Origin: Azoarcus sp.
GTDB taxonomy: Bacteria > Pseudomonadota > Gammaproteobacteria > Burkholderiales > Rhodocyclaceae
Assembly (NCBI GenBank): GCA_031282905.1
Contig: JAITCV010000022.1
Span: 1 to 30,350, forward strand
Direction: 5' to 3'
DNA: 30,350 nt
Position 1 is the stretch's first letter. Every line of letters starts with the position of its first letter. The position numbers and the translations under genes were made by a program. Of this stretch, positions 1 to 10,152 are shown in pieces. Below the pieces are notes generated by a model. That model worked only from the letters and a program-made list of their open reading frames with translations, did no database searches and was not told where the DNA came from.

Positions 1-384
1 TTTGTTGCCCGCGGCATCGAGTGCGACGTAGGTCAGTTTGGCTTCGGTGACCTTGAGCGCCACCGGGTTTTTCACGTCGCGCTCGACGAAGACCTCGACG
101 TCGACCGTGACCGAAGTGCGTCCGACATTGACGACTGTGGCATAGAAGCTCACGATGTCGCCCACCGATACGGGCTGCTTGAACGCAAAGGAATTGACCG
201 CCACCGTCACCACCCGCGAGCGCGCCCGCCGTCCGGCTTCGATACCGCCGGCAACATCGACCATGGCCATGATCCAGCCGCCGAACACATCGCCCGCAGG
301 ATTGAGATCCGATGGCATCGGCATCATGCGCAACGCGGGTTGCCGCTCGGTTGCGGAAAATGTTGTTGTGATTTTCTTGTCCAT
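1..384 (-). CDS. Acyl-CoA thioesterase, YciA-like hotdog protein (3' end outside window)
   Basis: The minus strand encodes 128 residues starting MDKKITTTF and remaining open to the window edge, so the C-terminus is missing. The segment NPAGDVFGGWIMAMVDVAGG (about residues 29-48) matches the hotdog-fold signature of YciA-type thioesterases (asparagine, FGG, then the catalytic-type Asp in the MVD stretch). Such enzymes hydrolyse acyl-CoA esters to free acid and CoA in the cytoplasm. The start is supported by a GGAGGAG ribosome binding site just upstream. The gene lies after the propionyl-CoA carboxylase genes on the same strand but beyond a strong terminator hairpin, so it may be transcribed separately or by read-through. 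A role in relieving acyl-CoA build-up in propionate metabolism is inference. Family confidence is high; substrate is unknown. Confidence 0.85.
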   Translation of the reverse strand, partial: MDKKITTTFSATERQPALRMMPMPSDLNPAGDVFGGWIMAMVDVAGGIEAGRRARSRVVTVAVNSFAFKQPVSVGDIVSFYATVVNVGRTSVTVDVEVFVERDVKNPVALKVTEAKLTYVALDAAGNK

Positions 385-420
385 TGCTCTCCTCCAGGGT
401 TATTGCCGCGCCCAAGCAAA

Positions 421-446
421 CGAAAGCCCGCGCAAGCGGGCTTTCG
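421..446 (-). terminator. Intrinsic terminator after the propionyl-CoA carboxylase operon
   Basis: A perfect 11-bp inverted repeat (arms at 421-431 and 436-446) closes on a GCAA tetraloop of the stable GNRA type. On the minus strand it is followed by TTTGCTT, a short imperfect U tract. It sits 27 bases past the pccA stop and before the thioesterase start, as expected for the end of the pcc transcript. On the plus strand it is followed by only TTT, so termination in that direction looks weaker. Confidence 0.85.
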
Positions 447-473
447 TTTCCGGCGTCGGCTACTGTACAACAA

Positions 474-2462
474 TCATTCGAACTCGATGATGACTTCGTC
501 GACCGACAGGCTCGCGCCCGGTTGGGCGACGATTTTCTTTACCTTGACGTCATTGTCTGCCTTGAGGATGTTTTCCATCTTCATCGCTTCGATGACCACG
601 AGTTTTTCGCCCGCCTTGACTTCCTGGCCTTCGAACACCGCGACTTCGCGCAGCAGACCCGGCATCGGCGAGAGCAGGAATTTCGACAGATCGGGCGGCG
701 CTTTTTCCGGCATCAGCGAAAGCAGATAGGCCGCGCGCGGCGTCATCACCGCGGGCGCGACCTGGAGGCCGAAGTGCGAGATGCGGTAATAGAGGCCGTG
801 GCGCTCGATCTGAAGGCAGATCGGCTGGCCATTCACCGTGCCGGTGAGAAGCTGGTCGCCGAAACTCCAGTCGGAGACGATGTCATAGGTCTTGTCGCCG
901 CCATGGGTCACCGACATGCCGTCGCGGGTGCGGACGACGGTGAGCGGGTAGTGCTGCCCGCCCATCACCACCACCCATTCGCTGGTGACCTTGCGGCCGT
1001 GGCCGGAGAGCTGGCCATCGATCTTCACCGCGCGTTCGATGTAGCGCAGGCGGGCGAAGGCCGCCACCGCGGCGAGCAGCACCGGATCGTCATGCGGCAC
1101 CATCGAGGCGTCGAAGCCGTTGGCGTATTCCTCGGCGATGAAGCCGGTGTTGAAGTTGCCGGACTGGAAGCGCGGATGCTGCATCAGCGCCGCCTGGAAG
1201 GGGATGTTGCAACTGATGCCGCGGATGACGAAACCGTTGAGCGCGTCGCGCATGCGTTCGATGGCCTGCTGGCGCGAGGCGCCATGCACGATGAGCTTGG
1301 CGATCATCGAGTCATAATACATCGAGATTTCTCCGCCTTCGAATACGCCGGTGTCGACGCGCACGGCGCGGCTTTCGGCGGGGGCGCGGAATTTCACCAG
1401 CCGCCCGGTGGATGGCAGGAAGCCGCGAAACGGGTCCTCGGCATTGATCCGGCATTCCATCGCCCAGCCGTTGATCTTGATCTCCTTCTGGGTAAAGGCG
1501 AGTTCTTCCCCGGCGGCGACGCGGATCATCTGTTCGACGAGATCGAGCCCGGTGATGTATTCGGTGACTGGATGTTCCACTTGCAGGCGAGTGTTCATTT
1601 CCAGGAAGTAGAAGCTTTTATCCGCGCCAACGACGAATTCCACCGTGCCAGCGGATTCATATTGCACCGCGCGGGCGAGCGCGACCGCCTGTTCGCCCAT
1701 GGCCTGGCGGGTCTTGGCGTCGATGAAGGGGGAGGGCGCTTCTTCCACGACTTTCTGGTGGCGGCGCTGGATCGAACATTCGCGCTCGTTGAGGTAGACG
1801 TAGTTGCCATGGGCATCGCCGAGTACCTGGATTTCGATGTGGCGTGGTTCCTGGACGAATTTCTCGATGAATACACGGTCGTCGCCGAAGGAATTTTTTG
1901 CTTCATTGACGCAGGAGGAGAAGCCTTCGTGCGCTTCGTCGTCGTTCCAGGCCACGCGCAGACCTTTGCCGCCGCCGCCGGCGGATGCCTTGATCATCAC
2001 CGGGTAGCCGATTTTCCGGGCGATTTCCACCGCTTCGCCGGGGCCGGAGATGGGTTCGTTGTGACCGGGGATGACGCTGACGCCAGCTTCCTGCGCCAGC
2101 TTCTTCGATTCGATCTTGTCGCCCATGCGGGCGATGGAATAGTGCTTCGGGCCGATGAAGCTGATGCCCTCTTCTTCGATGCGGCGGGCGAATTCCTCGT
2201 TCTCGGACAGGAAACCGTAGCCCGGATGCACGGCTTCGGCACCGGTATCCTTGCAGGCCGCGATGATCCTGTCCATGACGAGGTAGGACTCTTTCGAGGG
2301 CGCGGGGCCGATGAGGACGGCTTCGTCGGCAAGCTTCACATGCAGCGCGCCGCTGTCCGCCTCGGAGTAAACCGCGACCGTCCGGATGCCCATCCTGCGG
2401 GCGGTCTTGATCACGCGGCAGGCAATTTCCCCGCGATTGGCAATCAGTATCTTCTTGAACAT
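474..2462 (-). CDS. pccA: Propionyl-CoA carboxylase alpha subunit (biotin carboxylase plus biotin carrier)
   Basis: The 662-residue protein starts MFKKILIANRGEIACRV, the classic biotin carboxylase N-terminus. An ATP-grasp domain follows, with the glycine-rich loop GGGGKG near residue 165 and the biotin carboxylase signature FLEMNTRLQVEHPVTE near 290. A middle region of the kind linking alpha and beta subunits comes next, then a C-terminal biotinyl domain with the biotin-accepting lysine in EAMKMEN. It carboxylates its own biotin with ATP and bicarbonate and hands the carboxyl group to PccB to make methylmalonyl-CoA. I chose the internal ATG at 2462, which has a GAGG ribosome binding site and the family-typical start, over a longer open frame reaching 2549. 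The gene follows pccB by 22 bases. Proximity to mutase and meaB favours propionyl-CoA over other acyl-CoA substrates. Confidence 0.93.
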   Translation of the reverse strand: MFKKILIANRGEIACRVIKTARRMGIRTVAVYSEADSGALHVKLADEAVLIGPAPSKESYLVMDRIIAACKDTGAEAVHPGYGFLSENEEFARRIEEEGISFIGPKHYSIARMGDKIESKKLAQEAGVSVIPGHNEPISGPGEAVEIARKIGYPVMIKASAGGGGKGLRVAWNDDEAHEGFSSCVNEAKNSFGDDRVFIEKFVQEPRHIEIQVLGDAHGNYVYLNERECSIQRRHQKVVEEAPSPFIDAKTRQAMGEQAVALARAVQYESAGTVEFVVGADKSFYFLEMNTRLQVEHPVTEYITGLDLVEQMIRVAAGEELAFTQKEIKINGWAMECRINAEDPFRGFLPSTGRLVKFRAPAESRAVRVDTGVFEGGEISMYYDSMIAKLIVHGASRQQAIERMRDALNGFVIRGISCNIPFQAALMQHPRFQSGNFNTGFIAEEYANGFDASMVPHDDPVLLAAVAAFARLRYIERAVKIDGQLSGHGRKVTSEWVVVMGGQHYPLTVVRTRDGMSVTHGGDKTYDIVSDWSFGDQLLTGTVNGQPICLQIERHGLYYRISHFGLQVAPAVMTPRAAYLLSLMPEKAPPDLSKFLLSPMPGLLREVAVFEGQEVKAGEKLVVIEAMKMENILKADNDVKVKKIVAQPGASLSVDEVIIEFE

Positions 2463-2484
2463 CGATGCATCCTCGCGGTAATGG

Positions 2485-4020
2485 TCAGAGCGGAATGTTG
2501 CCGTGCTTGCGCCACGGGTTTTCCAGTTTCTTGTCCTTGAGCATGGCAAGCGAACGGCATACTCGCTTGCGGGTTTCGTGCGGCATGATCACGTCGTCGA
2601 TGAAGCCGCGCGCGCCGGCCACGAACGGGTTGGCGAAGCGCGCCTTGTATTCGGCCTCGCGGGCGGCGAGTTTTTCGGGGTCGCTCTTTTCTTCGCGGAA
2701 GATGATCTCCACCGCGCCCTTCGCGCCCATGACCGCGATTTCCGCCGTCGGCCAGGCGAAGTTGACGTCACCGCGCAGATGCTTGGAGGACATCACGTCG
2801 TAAGCGCCGCCATATGCCTTTCGGGTGATGATCGTGACCTTGGGCACGGTGCATTCGGCAAAGGCGTAGAGCAGCTTGGCGCCGTGCCGGATAATGCCGC
2901 TGTATTCTTGCGCCGTGCCGGGCAGGAAGCCGGGGACATCCACGAAGGTAATGACGGGAATGTTGAAGGCGTCACAGAAACGCACGAAGCGCGCGGCCTT
3001 GATCGAGGATTTGATGTCCAGGCAACCGGCCAGCACCAGCGGCTGGTTGGCGACGATGCCCACCGGCGCGCCTTCCATGCGGGCGAAGCCGATGATGATG
3101 TTCCTGGCGTAATCGGGTTGCAGTTCGAAGAAGTCGCCATCGTCGACCATCTTGACGATCAGCTCCTTCATGTCATAGGGCAGGTTGGGATTGGTCGGCA
3201 CCAGCGTGTCGAGTGAATGGTCGACACGATCGGGAGGATCGATCACCGGCAGGCGGGGCGGCTGCTCGCGGTTGGACGAGGGGAGGTAACCCACCAGGCG
3301 GCGGATCATCATCAGCGCCTCGACGTCATTTTCGAAAGCGAGATCGGCTACCCCCGATTTGGTGCTGTGCGTGACCGCGCCGCCCAGTTCCTCGGCGCTG
3401 ACTTCTTCATGGGTCACGGTTTTCACCACGTCGGGACCGGTGACGAACATGTAGGAAGAATCCTTCACCATGAAGATGAAGTCGGTCATCGCCGGGCTGT
3501 ACACCGCGCCGCCCGCGCACGGCCCCATGATGAGCGAGATTTGCGGCACCACGCCCGAGGCCAGCACGTTTCGCTGGAAGATGTCGGCATAGCCGGCGAG
3601 CGAAGCCACGCCTTCCTGGATGCGCGCGCCGCCGGAATCGTTGAGACCGATCACCGGCGCGCCGACCTTCATGGCGTGGTCCATGATCTTGCAGATCTTC
3701 TCCGCGTAGGCTTCCGAGAGCGCGCCGCCGAACACGGTGAAATCCTGCGAGAACACGAACACCAGGCGGCCATTGACCGTGCCGTAGCCGGTCACCACGC
3801 CGTCGCCGGGAATTTTTTCGATCTTGTCCATGCCGAATTCGACGCAGCGGTGTTCCTTCAGCGTGTCCCATTCCTCGAAGCTATCGTCATCGAGGAAAAG
3901 CTCGATGCGCTCGCGCGCGGTGAGCTTGCCCTTTTTATGCTGGGCGTCGATGCGTTTGTGCCCGCCGCCAAGATGGGCGCGACTGCGTTTTTCGTCCAGT
4001 TGCCTGATGATTTCCTGCAT
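2485..4020 (-). CDS. pccB: Propionyl-CoA carboxylase beta subunit (carboxyltransferase)
   Basis: This 511-residue protein is of normal length for acyl-CoA carboxylase beta chains and forms the carboxyltransferase half of the biotin enzyme. Visible features are DSGGARIQEGV and GPCAGGAVYSPA in the N-terminal crotonase-fold half, and FLPGTAQEYSGIIRHGAK then GGAYDVMSSKHL in the C-terminal half. The last segment is typical of propionyl-CoA carboxylases, including the mitochondrial enzyme, which supports propionyl-CoA as substrate. The start has a near-ideal AAGGAG ribosome binding site. The gene lies 96 bases after meaB and 22 bases before pccA on the same strand, so it is probably co-transcribed with the methylmalonyl-CoA mutase set. 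Confidence 0.94.
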   Translation of the reverse strand: MQEIIRQLDEKRSRAHLGGGHKRIDAQHKKGKLTARERIELFLDDDSFEEWDTLKEHRCVEFGMDKIEKIPGDGVVTGYGTVNGRLVFVFSQDFTVFGGALSEAYAEKICKIMDHAMKVGAPVIGLNDSGGARIQEGVASLAGYADIFQRNVLASGVVPQISLIMGPCAGGAVYSPAMTDFIFMVKDSSYMFVTGPDVVKTVTHEEVSAEELGGAVTHSTKSGVADLAFENDVEALMMIRRLVGYLPSSNREQPPRLPVIDPPDRVDHSLDTLVPTNPNLPYDMKELIVKMVDDGDFFELQPDYARNIIIGFARMEGAPVGIVANQPLVLAGCLDIKSSIKAARFVRFCDAFNIPVITFVDVPGFLPGTAQEYSGIIRHGAKLLYAFAECTVPKVTIITRKAYGGAYDVMSSKHLRGDVNFAWPTAEIAVMGAKGAVEIIFREEKSDPEKLAAREAEYKARFANPFVAGARGFIDDVIMPHETRKRVCRSLAMLKDKKLENPWRKHGNIPL

Positions 4021-4116
4021 GAAGCGATCTCCTTGAATTTCCTTGCCAGCGCTCCGCCATGGAACACCGCGAAACCTTGTTGCATACCGTTACCCGCGCT
4101 TTCTCATTCGACGCGC

Positions 4117-5133
4117 TTACTCATTCAAATAACCGAGCAGTTTGAGCGCCGCAGTCGACGCCGTGCTCATCCCCAGCGCCACTTCCCGGGTAAACCTCGA
4201 CAACTCCCGTTGGACGCGCGGGTGTTCACGGAAACGCTGACGCAAACCGGCATCGATCAACTCCCACATCCAGGCCGTGGCCTGGTGACGACGCCGGGCG
4301 GCGAATTCTCCGCTTGCCGTCATTGTTTCACGATATTTCATCACCGCCGCCCAGAATTCGGCGACGCCCTCTTTTTGCCGCGCCGACAGGGTCAGCACCG
4401 GCACCGTCCAGTTGGGGCTGGCCGGTCGCAGCATGTGGAGCGCGGAGAGTATCTGCGCCCGCGCCGCGCGCGCCGCGACCGGATCGAGATCGGCCTTGTT
4501 GATGGCGATCAGGTCGGCCAGTTCCATGATGCCTTTCTTGATCGCCTGCAAATCGTCCCCGGCGTTCGGCAGTTGCAGCAGGCAGAATATGTCGCTCATC
4601 CCCGCCACCGCGGTCTCGCTCTGGCCGACGCCGACGGTCTCGACGATGAGGACGTCGAACCCCGCCGCCTCGCAGGCGAGCATGACTTCGCGCGTTTTTT
4701 CCGCCACGCCGCCCAGGCTGCCCGCCGAAGGGCTGGGGCGGATGAAAGCCGCCGGGTTCTGGCTCAACAATTCCATCCGCGTCTTGTCGCCGAGAATCGA
4801 ACCGCCGGTCAGGCTCGACGATGGATCGACCGCCAGCACCGCCACCCGTTTGCCCTGTTCGATCAGGTAAAGGCCGAGCGCCTCGATGAAGGTGGATTTG
4901 CCCACCCCCGGCACGCCGGAGATGCCCACCCGCATCGCCTTGCCCGTATGCGGCAACAGGGTTTCCACCAGGCGGCGCGCGCGCGCGCGGTGGTCCTCGC
5001 GCCGCGATTCGATCAGGGTGATGGCCTTGGCGAGCGGACGCAATTGGTGCGCCAGCACGCCGTCGGCCAACATCTGGTCGACGGTCGACAGCGCGTTTGG
5101 ATTGCTCGAAATGTGTTGGGAGGCGTCCGGCAT
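4117..5133 (-). CDS. meaB: MeaB/ArgK-type G3E GTPase, chaperone of methylmalonyl-CoA mutase
   Basis: The 338-residue protein has a Walker A motif GVPGVGKST at residues 73-81, the family segment AVDPSSSLTGGSILGDKTRM after it, the switch-like ETVGVGQSE, and an NKAD guanine-specificity motif. These define the MeaB/ArgK GTPases, which gate loading of adenosylcobalamin into methylmalonyl-CoA mutase and protect or rescue the enzyme from inactivation. Its place in an operon with the mutase and propionyl-CoA carboxylase fits this job; the old name ArgK (arginine transport kinase) is misleading. The gene starts 16 bases after the DoxX-like gene and has no strong ribosome binding site, which suggests translational coupling. 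Confidence 0.93.
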   Translation of the reverse strand: MPDASQHISSNPNALSTVDQMLADGVLAHQLRPLAKAITLIESRREDHRARARRLVETLLPHTGKAMRVGISGVPGVGKSTFIEALGLYLIEQGKRVAVLAVDPSSSLTGGSILGDKTRMELLSQNPAAFIRPSPSAGSLGGVAEKTREVMLACEAAGFDVLIVETVGVGQSETAVAGMSDIFCLLQLPNAGDDLQAIKKGIMELADLIAINKADLDPVAARAARAQILSALHMLRPASPNWTVPVLTLSARQKEGVAEFWAAVMKYRETMTASGEFAARRRHQATAWMWELIDAGLRQRFREHPRVQRELSRFTREVALGMSTASTAALKLLGYLNE

Positions 5134-5149
5134 GATCGTCGTGACTCGG

Positions 5150-6169
5150 TCAAGCCATGCTCAAGCGGGCACGCCGCTGCGGCCGCCTGTGTTGCCGCTG
5201 CGGCTTTCCTTGCGCAACGGGCAGGTTGTTGGCGCATTCGAGCAAGAGCACGACGGCGGCGGCGAAAATCGGTAAGTGGCCGAGAATTTCATGCACGCCG
5301 TGGATGATCGCGGTGGTGGTGAACGCGACGGCCAAGGCGGCCAGTACCAGACGGACGGCGACGCCGAACATCAGCATCGTGCCGAGCGTGAATTCGCAAA
5401 TACCGATGAAATAGACGAAATGCAGATTGCCGACCTGTTCCAGCCCAAGAGCGGGGAAGAAATTGTAGAAGGGGTAGGACTCGACAAAGACGAGCGCCAA
5501 GCCCGGCCGCAGCAGTTTTTCCACAAGGGCGAGGATCGCCAGTTGCAATCCGATACCAATACGCAATACAGATATGGAAAGATTCCAGAAACGTTTCGCG
5601 TTGCCGATGCCGATGGCCCATTGATCCACCGTGCTGACCACTGGCCCGTTCAGCACCATGAAAATGCCGAGCGAACCCAGTTCAAACAGGTAGTTGAGCG
5701 AAATCGACGGAAAAAGGATGACCACGGCCAGGGTCGTGACCAGCAAGAAGACGCCCGCCAGCGACACGCTGAAAGTCGCGCACACGACGATGATGGTTTG
5801 CAGGAAAACACCGAGCGGCAACAGATGTTCCGGCAGGATCAGGTTGGGGGCGAGAAAGCCGCCCTGCAACAGGATCATGACGAAGAATGTCGACATGACC
5901 GCCATGAAATAAATCATGTACAGCCGATGGTCGAGCGGCGGGACGCGGCAAAGCAATTTTTCGGAGAACGAAAAAGCGCGACCGAACCGGGTGAGCAGCA
6001 CGGCAACAACCACGCAGGCGAGCACGCCGAGGGTCATCCACAGGCTGACCGCATCCAGCGGCAGGGCGGCGTCCTTCATCTGGTCGGGGGTCACGAACCA
6101 CTGCACGTGGGCTTGCGCCGCCATGGGAAACAAGCAGAGCAGGGGCAACAGGAAAAATGTCCGCTTCAT
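5150..6169 (-). CDS. DoxX-like polytopic membrane protein with N-terminal His after a signal peptide
   Basis: The 339-residue protein begins with a clear signal peptide, MKRTFFLLPLLCLFPMAAQA, with predicted cleavage before HVQWF, so the mature chain would begin with histidine. Several long hydrophobic segments follow (around residues 43-60, 85-105, 115-155 and 190-300), and the C-terminal tail is short, basic and probably cytoplasmic (QRQHRRPQRRAR). The second half, with EFTLGTMLMFGVAVR and a HEILGHLPI segment, resembles DoxX/DoxD-type membrane proteins, but this assignment is by pattern only. Its ATG overlaps the stop of the di-heme gene (ATGA), so the two are translationally coupled. A role in periplasmic redox or copper handling is a guess from context; no substrate can be assigned. 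Confidence 0.7.
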   Translation of the reverse strand: MKRTFFLLPLLCLFPMAAQAHVQWFVTPDQMKDAALPLDAVSLWMTLGVLACVVVAVLLTRFGRAFSFSEKLLCRVPPLDHRLYMIYFMAVMSTFFVMILLQGGFLAPNLILPEHLLPLGVFLQTIIVVCATFSVSLAGVFLLVTTLAVVILFPSISLNYLFELGSLGIFMVLNGPVVSTVDQWAIGIGNAKRFWNLSISVLRIGIGLQLAILALVEKLLRPGLALVFVESYPFYNFFPALGLEQVGNLHFVYFIGICEFTLGTMLMFGVAVRLVLAALAVAFTTTAIIHGVHEILGHLPIFAAAVVLLLECANNLPVAQGKPQRQHRRPQRRARLSMA

Positions 6170-7347
6170 TGTTGTTCCTTGTTGAAATCACCGGATCCGA
6201 GAACTTCCAGAAAGGCAAGCAGTTGTTTGCGTTGATGCGGGAGCAATGGCGCGGGACGAATGTCGATATGCCGTAAGGGCAAAGTCGCCGGGCTCCGATA
6301 ATGCTCGATGACGGCTTCGAGACTCCGGTATCTGCCGTCATGCATGAAGAAAGGCGCATGACGGAGGTTGCGCAGAGAGGGGACTTTGTAAGCGCCCGCC
6401 GTTTCCGCGCTGTCGGTCAAAAGGTACTGAAGCTTGGGGCAATCGGCGGCGGTGCTCCATTTCAGGCAGTTGAATTCGCTGTCGAGCAAGAGTTCCACGC
6501 CACGCTTGCGGTCGTGTTCCAGTTGCCCCGGCATATCGGTGGCGACGGCGAAAAAACCCGAGCCGGTAAACATCGGGCCGTTGTGGCAGTTGACGCAGCC
6601 CACCATCGGGTCGAGAAAGAGTTTCAGACCCGCCACTTCCTTGTCATTGAGCAGGGCGGCGGCCTCGGCGTAATTGCCCGCGTCGAGCGCATCGACGTAA
6701 CGGTCGAAACGCGAAACCGGCGGCAGCAACTCCGCTGCCTCGAAAGCGGCGATGCTTTTGCCAAGGGTGACGAACATCCGATCGATGTCCTCGCCGCGCG
6801 CGGCGGACAAGCCACGGCAATTCTTGAGCAGCGCGGGAAAATCCTTTTTATATTGCGCACACAGATGGCGTACCGCCCGCACGCGATCCGAAGCCAGTTC
6901 TTTCGGGTTTTCGATGACCGCGAGCGCCTGGCTCCACAACGAATCGGCGCGCCCGTCCCAGAAAAACCAGTCCTGCAAGGCCGCGCCCAATATGCCCGGC
7001 GCGCGGTGTGCCGTTTGCGGGTCGAGCTTGTAAGTGATGAATTCCGTGTCCTGATAACCGGCCTCCGGGCGATGGCAAGAGGCGCAGGAGATTTGCCCGG
7101 AACCGCTCAACCCGGTGTCATGGAACAGTTGTCGGCCCAGCGCGATGGCGTCGGCGCGGAACAGCAGCTCGTTGGTCTTGTTCTTTTCAGCGAGCGCGTC
7201 GGTCGACAAGCGCAGATGGCGCAAGGTGGCGAGATCGTCGGCAGACCATTCCGCATGAGCGATCCCGGTGTGGAAGTGATCCGACGGCAACAAGAAGATG
7301 AGCAGAATGAAAGCGAGCGCGCAGCCTGCCGTGAGAATCCTCGCCAT
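6166..7347 (-). CDS. Di-heme cytochrome c peroxidase/MauG-family protein
   Basis: The 393-residue protein has an N-terminal export signal (hydrophobic residues 8-20, likely cleavage after AHA near 32) and two c-type heme motifs, CASCH at 88-92 and CVNCH at 251-255, each in its own domain as in bacterial cytochrome c peroxidases and MauG. Other family marks are FFWDGRADSLWSQA near 128-141, IENPKEL, and the late SLRNLRHAPFFMHDGRY segment at 324-340. It would act in the periplasm, reducing peroxide or oxidising a protein partner. Motifs alone do not tell which, because the distal ligand of the second heme cannot be assigned without an alignment. An extra cysteine pair (C294, C303) could form a disulfide. 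It starts 6 bases after the YtkA-like gene and overlaps the next gene by 4 bases. Confidence 0.88.
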   Translation of the reverse strand: MARILTAGCALAFILLIFLLPSDHFHTGIAHAEWSADDLATLRHLRLSTDALAEKNKTNELLFRADAIALGRQLFHDTGLSGSGQISCASCHRPEAGYQDTEFITYKLDPQTAHRAPGILGAALQDWFFWDGRADSLWSQALAVIENPKELASDRVRAVRHLCAQYKKDFPALLKNCRGLSAARGEDIDRMFVTLGKSIAAFEAAELLPPVSRFDRYVDALDAGNYAEAAALLNDKEVAGLKLFLDPMVGCVNCHNGPMFTGSGFFAVATDMPGQLEHDRKRGVELLLDSEFNCLKWSTAADCPKLQYLLTDSAETAGAYKVPSLRNLRHAPFFMHDGRYRSLEAVIEHYRSPATLPLRHIDIRPAPLLPHQRKQLLAFLEVLGSGDFNKEQQ

Positions 7348-7353
7348 GATGGC

Positions 7354-7740
7354 CTAGAACTTCACCGTGAGTTCTTGGCGGAGCAGCAGCTTGTTGTCGA
7401 GCAATATCTCGATCACCCACCGGCCGGGCATGCTGAAACTCACCCCCTCGATCAGGTAGCGCCCCTCACCTTTTTCGCTGATGCGGGGGGTGGTCGGCAA
7501 ACCATGTGAATGTTCGGGCATCCGGCCACGGATTTGCAGATTCAACCCGGGGAGGCCAACGCCGTTCGCATCGCTCACCTTCAGCGGCAACTCGTAGAAC
7601 TGGTTGACGGTCGCGGATACGGGCCCATCAAGCTTCGCGACGATCTGCGGCAGCGCCGCGCGCGCTTCGCCCCAAAAGACGCAACACACCAGGACGATGG
7701 ACAAGAGGCGGCGCGACATGGCTTGCATCTCGGCTTGCAT
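7354..7740 (-). CDS. Small secreted YtkA/FixH-like domain protein
   Basis: I place the start at ATG 7740 (128 residues, MQAEMQAMSRRLLS), which has GGAG eight bases upstream. In-frame ATGs at 7728 and 7719 are alternatives. A hydrophobic signal sequence covers about residues 11-29, ending ARA-ALPQ, so the protein is probably exported. The mature part is a small beta-rich domain with VSDANGVGLPGLNLQIRGRM, the motif MPEHSHG at 74-80, and FSMPGRWVIEI near the end. This pattern matches YtkA-like/FixH-type immunoglobulin-like domains. The Met/His motif could bind a metal, which is inference. It follows the mutase gene by 16 bases and precedes the di-heme gene by 6 bases, so the three form one transcription unit. 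Function unknown. Confidence 0.75.
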   Translation of the reverse strand: MQAEMQAMSRRLLSIVLVCCVFWGEARAALPQIVAKLDGPVSATVNQFYELPLKVSDANGVGLPGLNLQIRGRMPEHSHGLPTTPRISEKGEGRYLIEGVSFSMPGRWVIEILLDNKLLLRQELTVKF

Positions 7741-7756
7741 TTCGAAGACTCCGCTC

Positions 7757-9916
<2,160 letters not shown>

Positions 9917-10152
9917 GAGCAATACCACTCCAAAATACCTTGCGATGGTGCACCGCAAGGCCAAGTTGACTTATACAGAGCCAAAAATAATACTGCCTCG
10001 CCAACAAGCGGCGCAATGCACCGAAGGGATGGGTATACCTGTATGTGGCTGCGGAAAATGTCTTCCCCAGCCTCGCCATTGCTCATGTTTCATCGCTTCC
10101 CCCACGCCTCGCCCGCCTACCATTCAACCCAAAATCATAAGCTGAAGTCATC
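9917..10152. promoter_or_regulatory. Divergent promoter region between mutase operon and enoyl-CoA hydratase-family gene
   Basis: This 236-base gap contains an AT-richer patch at about 9961-9995. On the plus strand TTGACT (9966-9971) and AATACT (9989-9994) are separated by 17 bases, a fair sigma70-like pair for the rightward gene, although the leader would be about 150 bases. On the minus strand TATAAG (9975-9970) could be a -10 box for the mutase operon, but its -35 is poor. The inverted repeat at 9938-9960 would then lie at the leftward start point. The rest of the gap, to 10152, shows no other structure I can support. Confidence 0.4.
9938..9960. promoter_or_regulatory. Operator-like inverted repeat upstream of methylmalonyl-CoA mutase
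   Basis: Arms CCTTGCG (9938-9944) and CGCAAGG (9954-9960) are perfect complements around a 9-base centre, with two further symmetric pairs (TG/CA) inside. It lies 22 bases upstream of the mutase ATG, between a possible -10 box and the ribosome binding site. There is no U tract, so a terminator is unlikely. A binding site for a dimeric repressor sensing a propionate metabolite is inference. Confidence 0.45.

Noticed and set aside
384..2540. Long plus-strand open frame (718 codons) opposite pccA
   Set aside because: It is the antisense shadow of a conserved GC-rich gene. It is rich in Asp, His, Phe and Arg, as expected from the reverse complement, and has no recognisable domain.
3217..5307. 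Plus-strand open frame of 696 codons opposite pccB and meaB
   Set aside because: It spans two well-supported minus-strand genes and their gap without any domain or ribosome binding site.
9917..10152. Search for a riboswitch, including a cobalamin type, upstream of the B12-dependent mutase
   Set aside because: No B12-box-like motif or extended stem structure was seen, and the leader before the mutase is too short for a cobalamin riboswitch.
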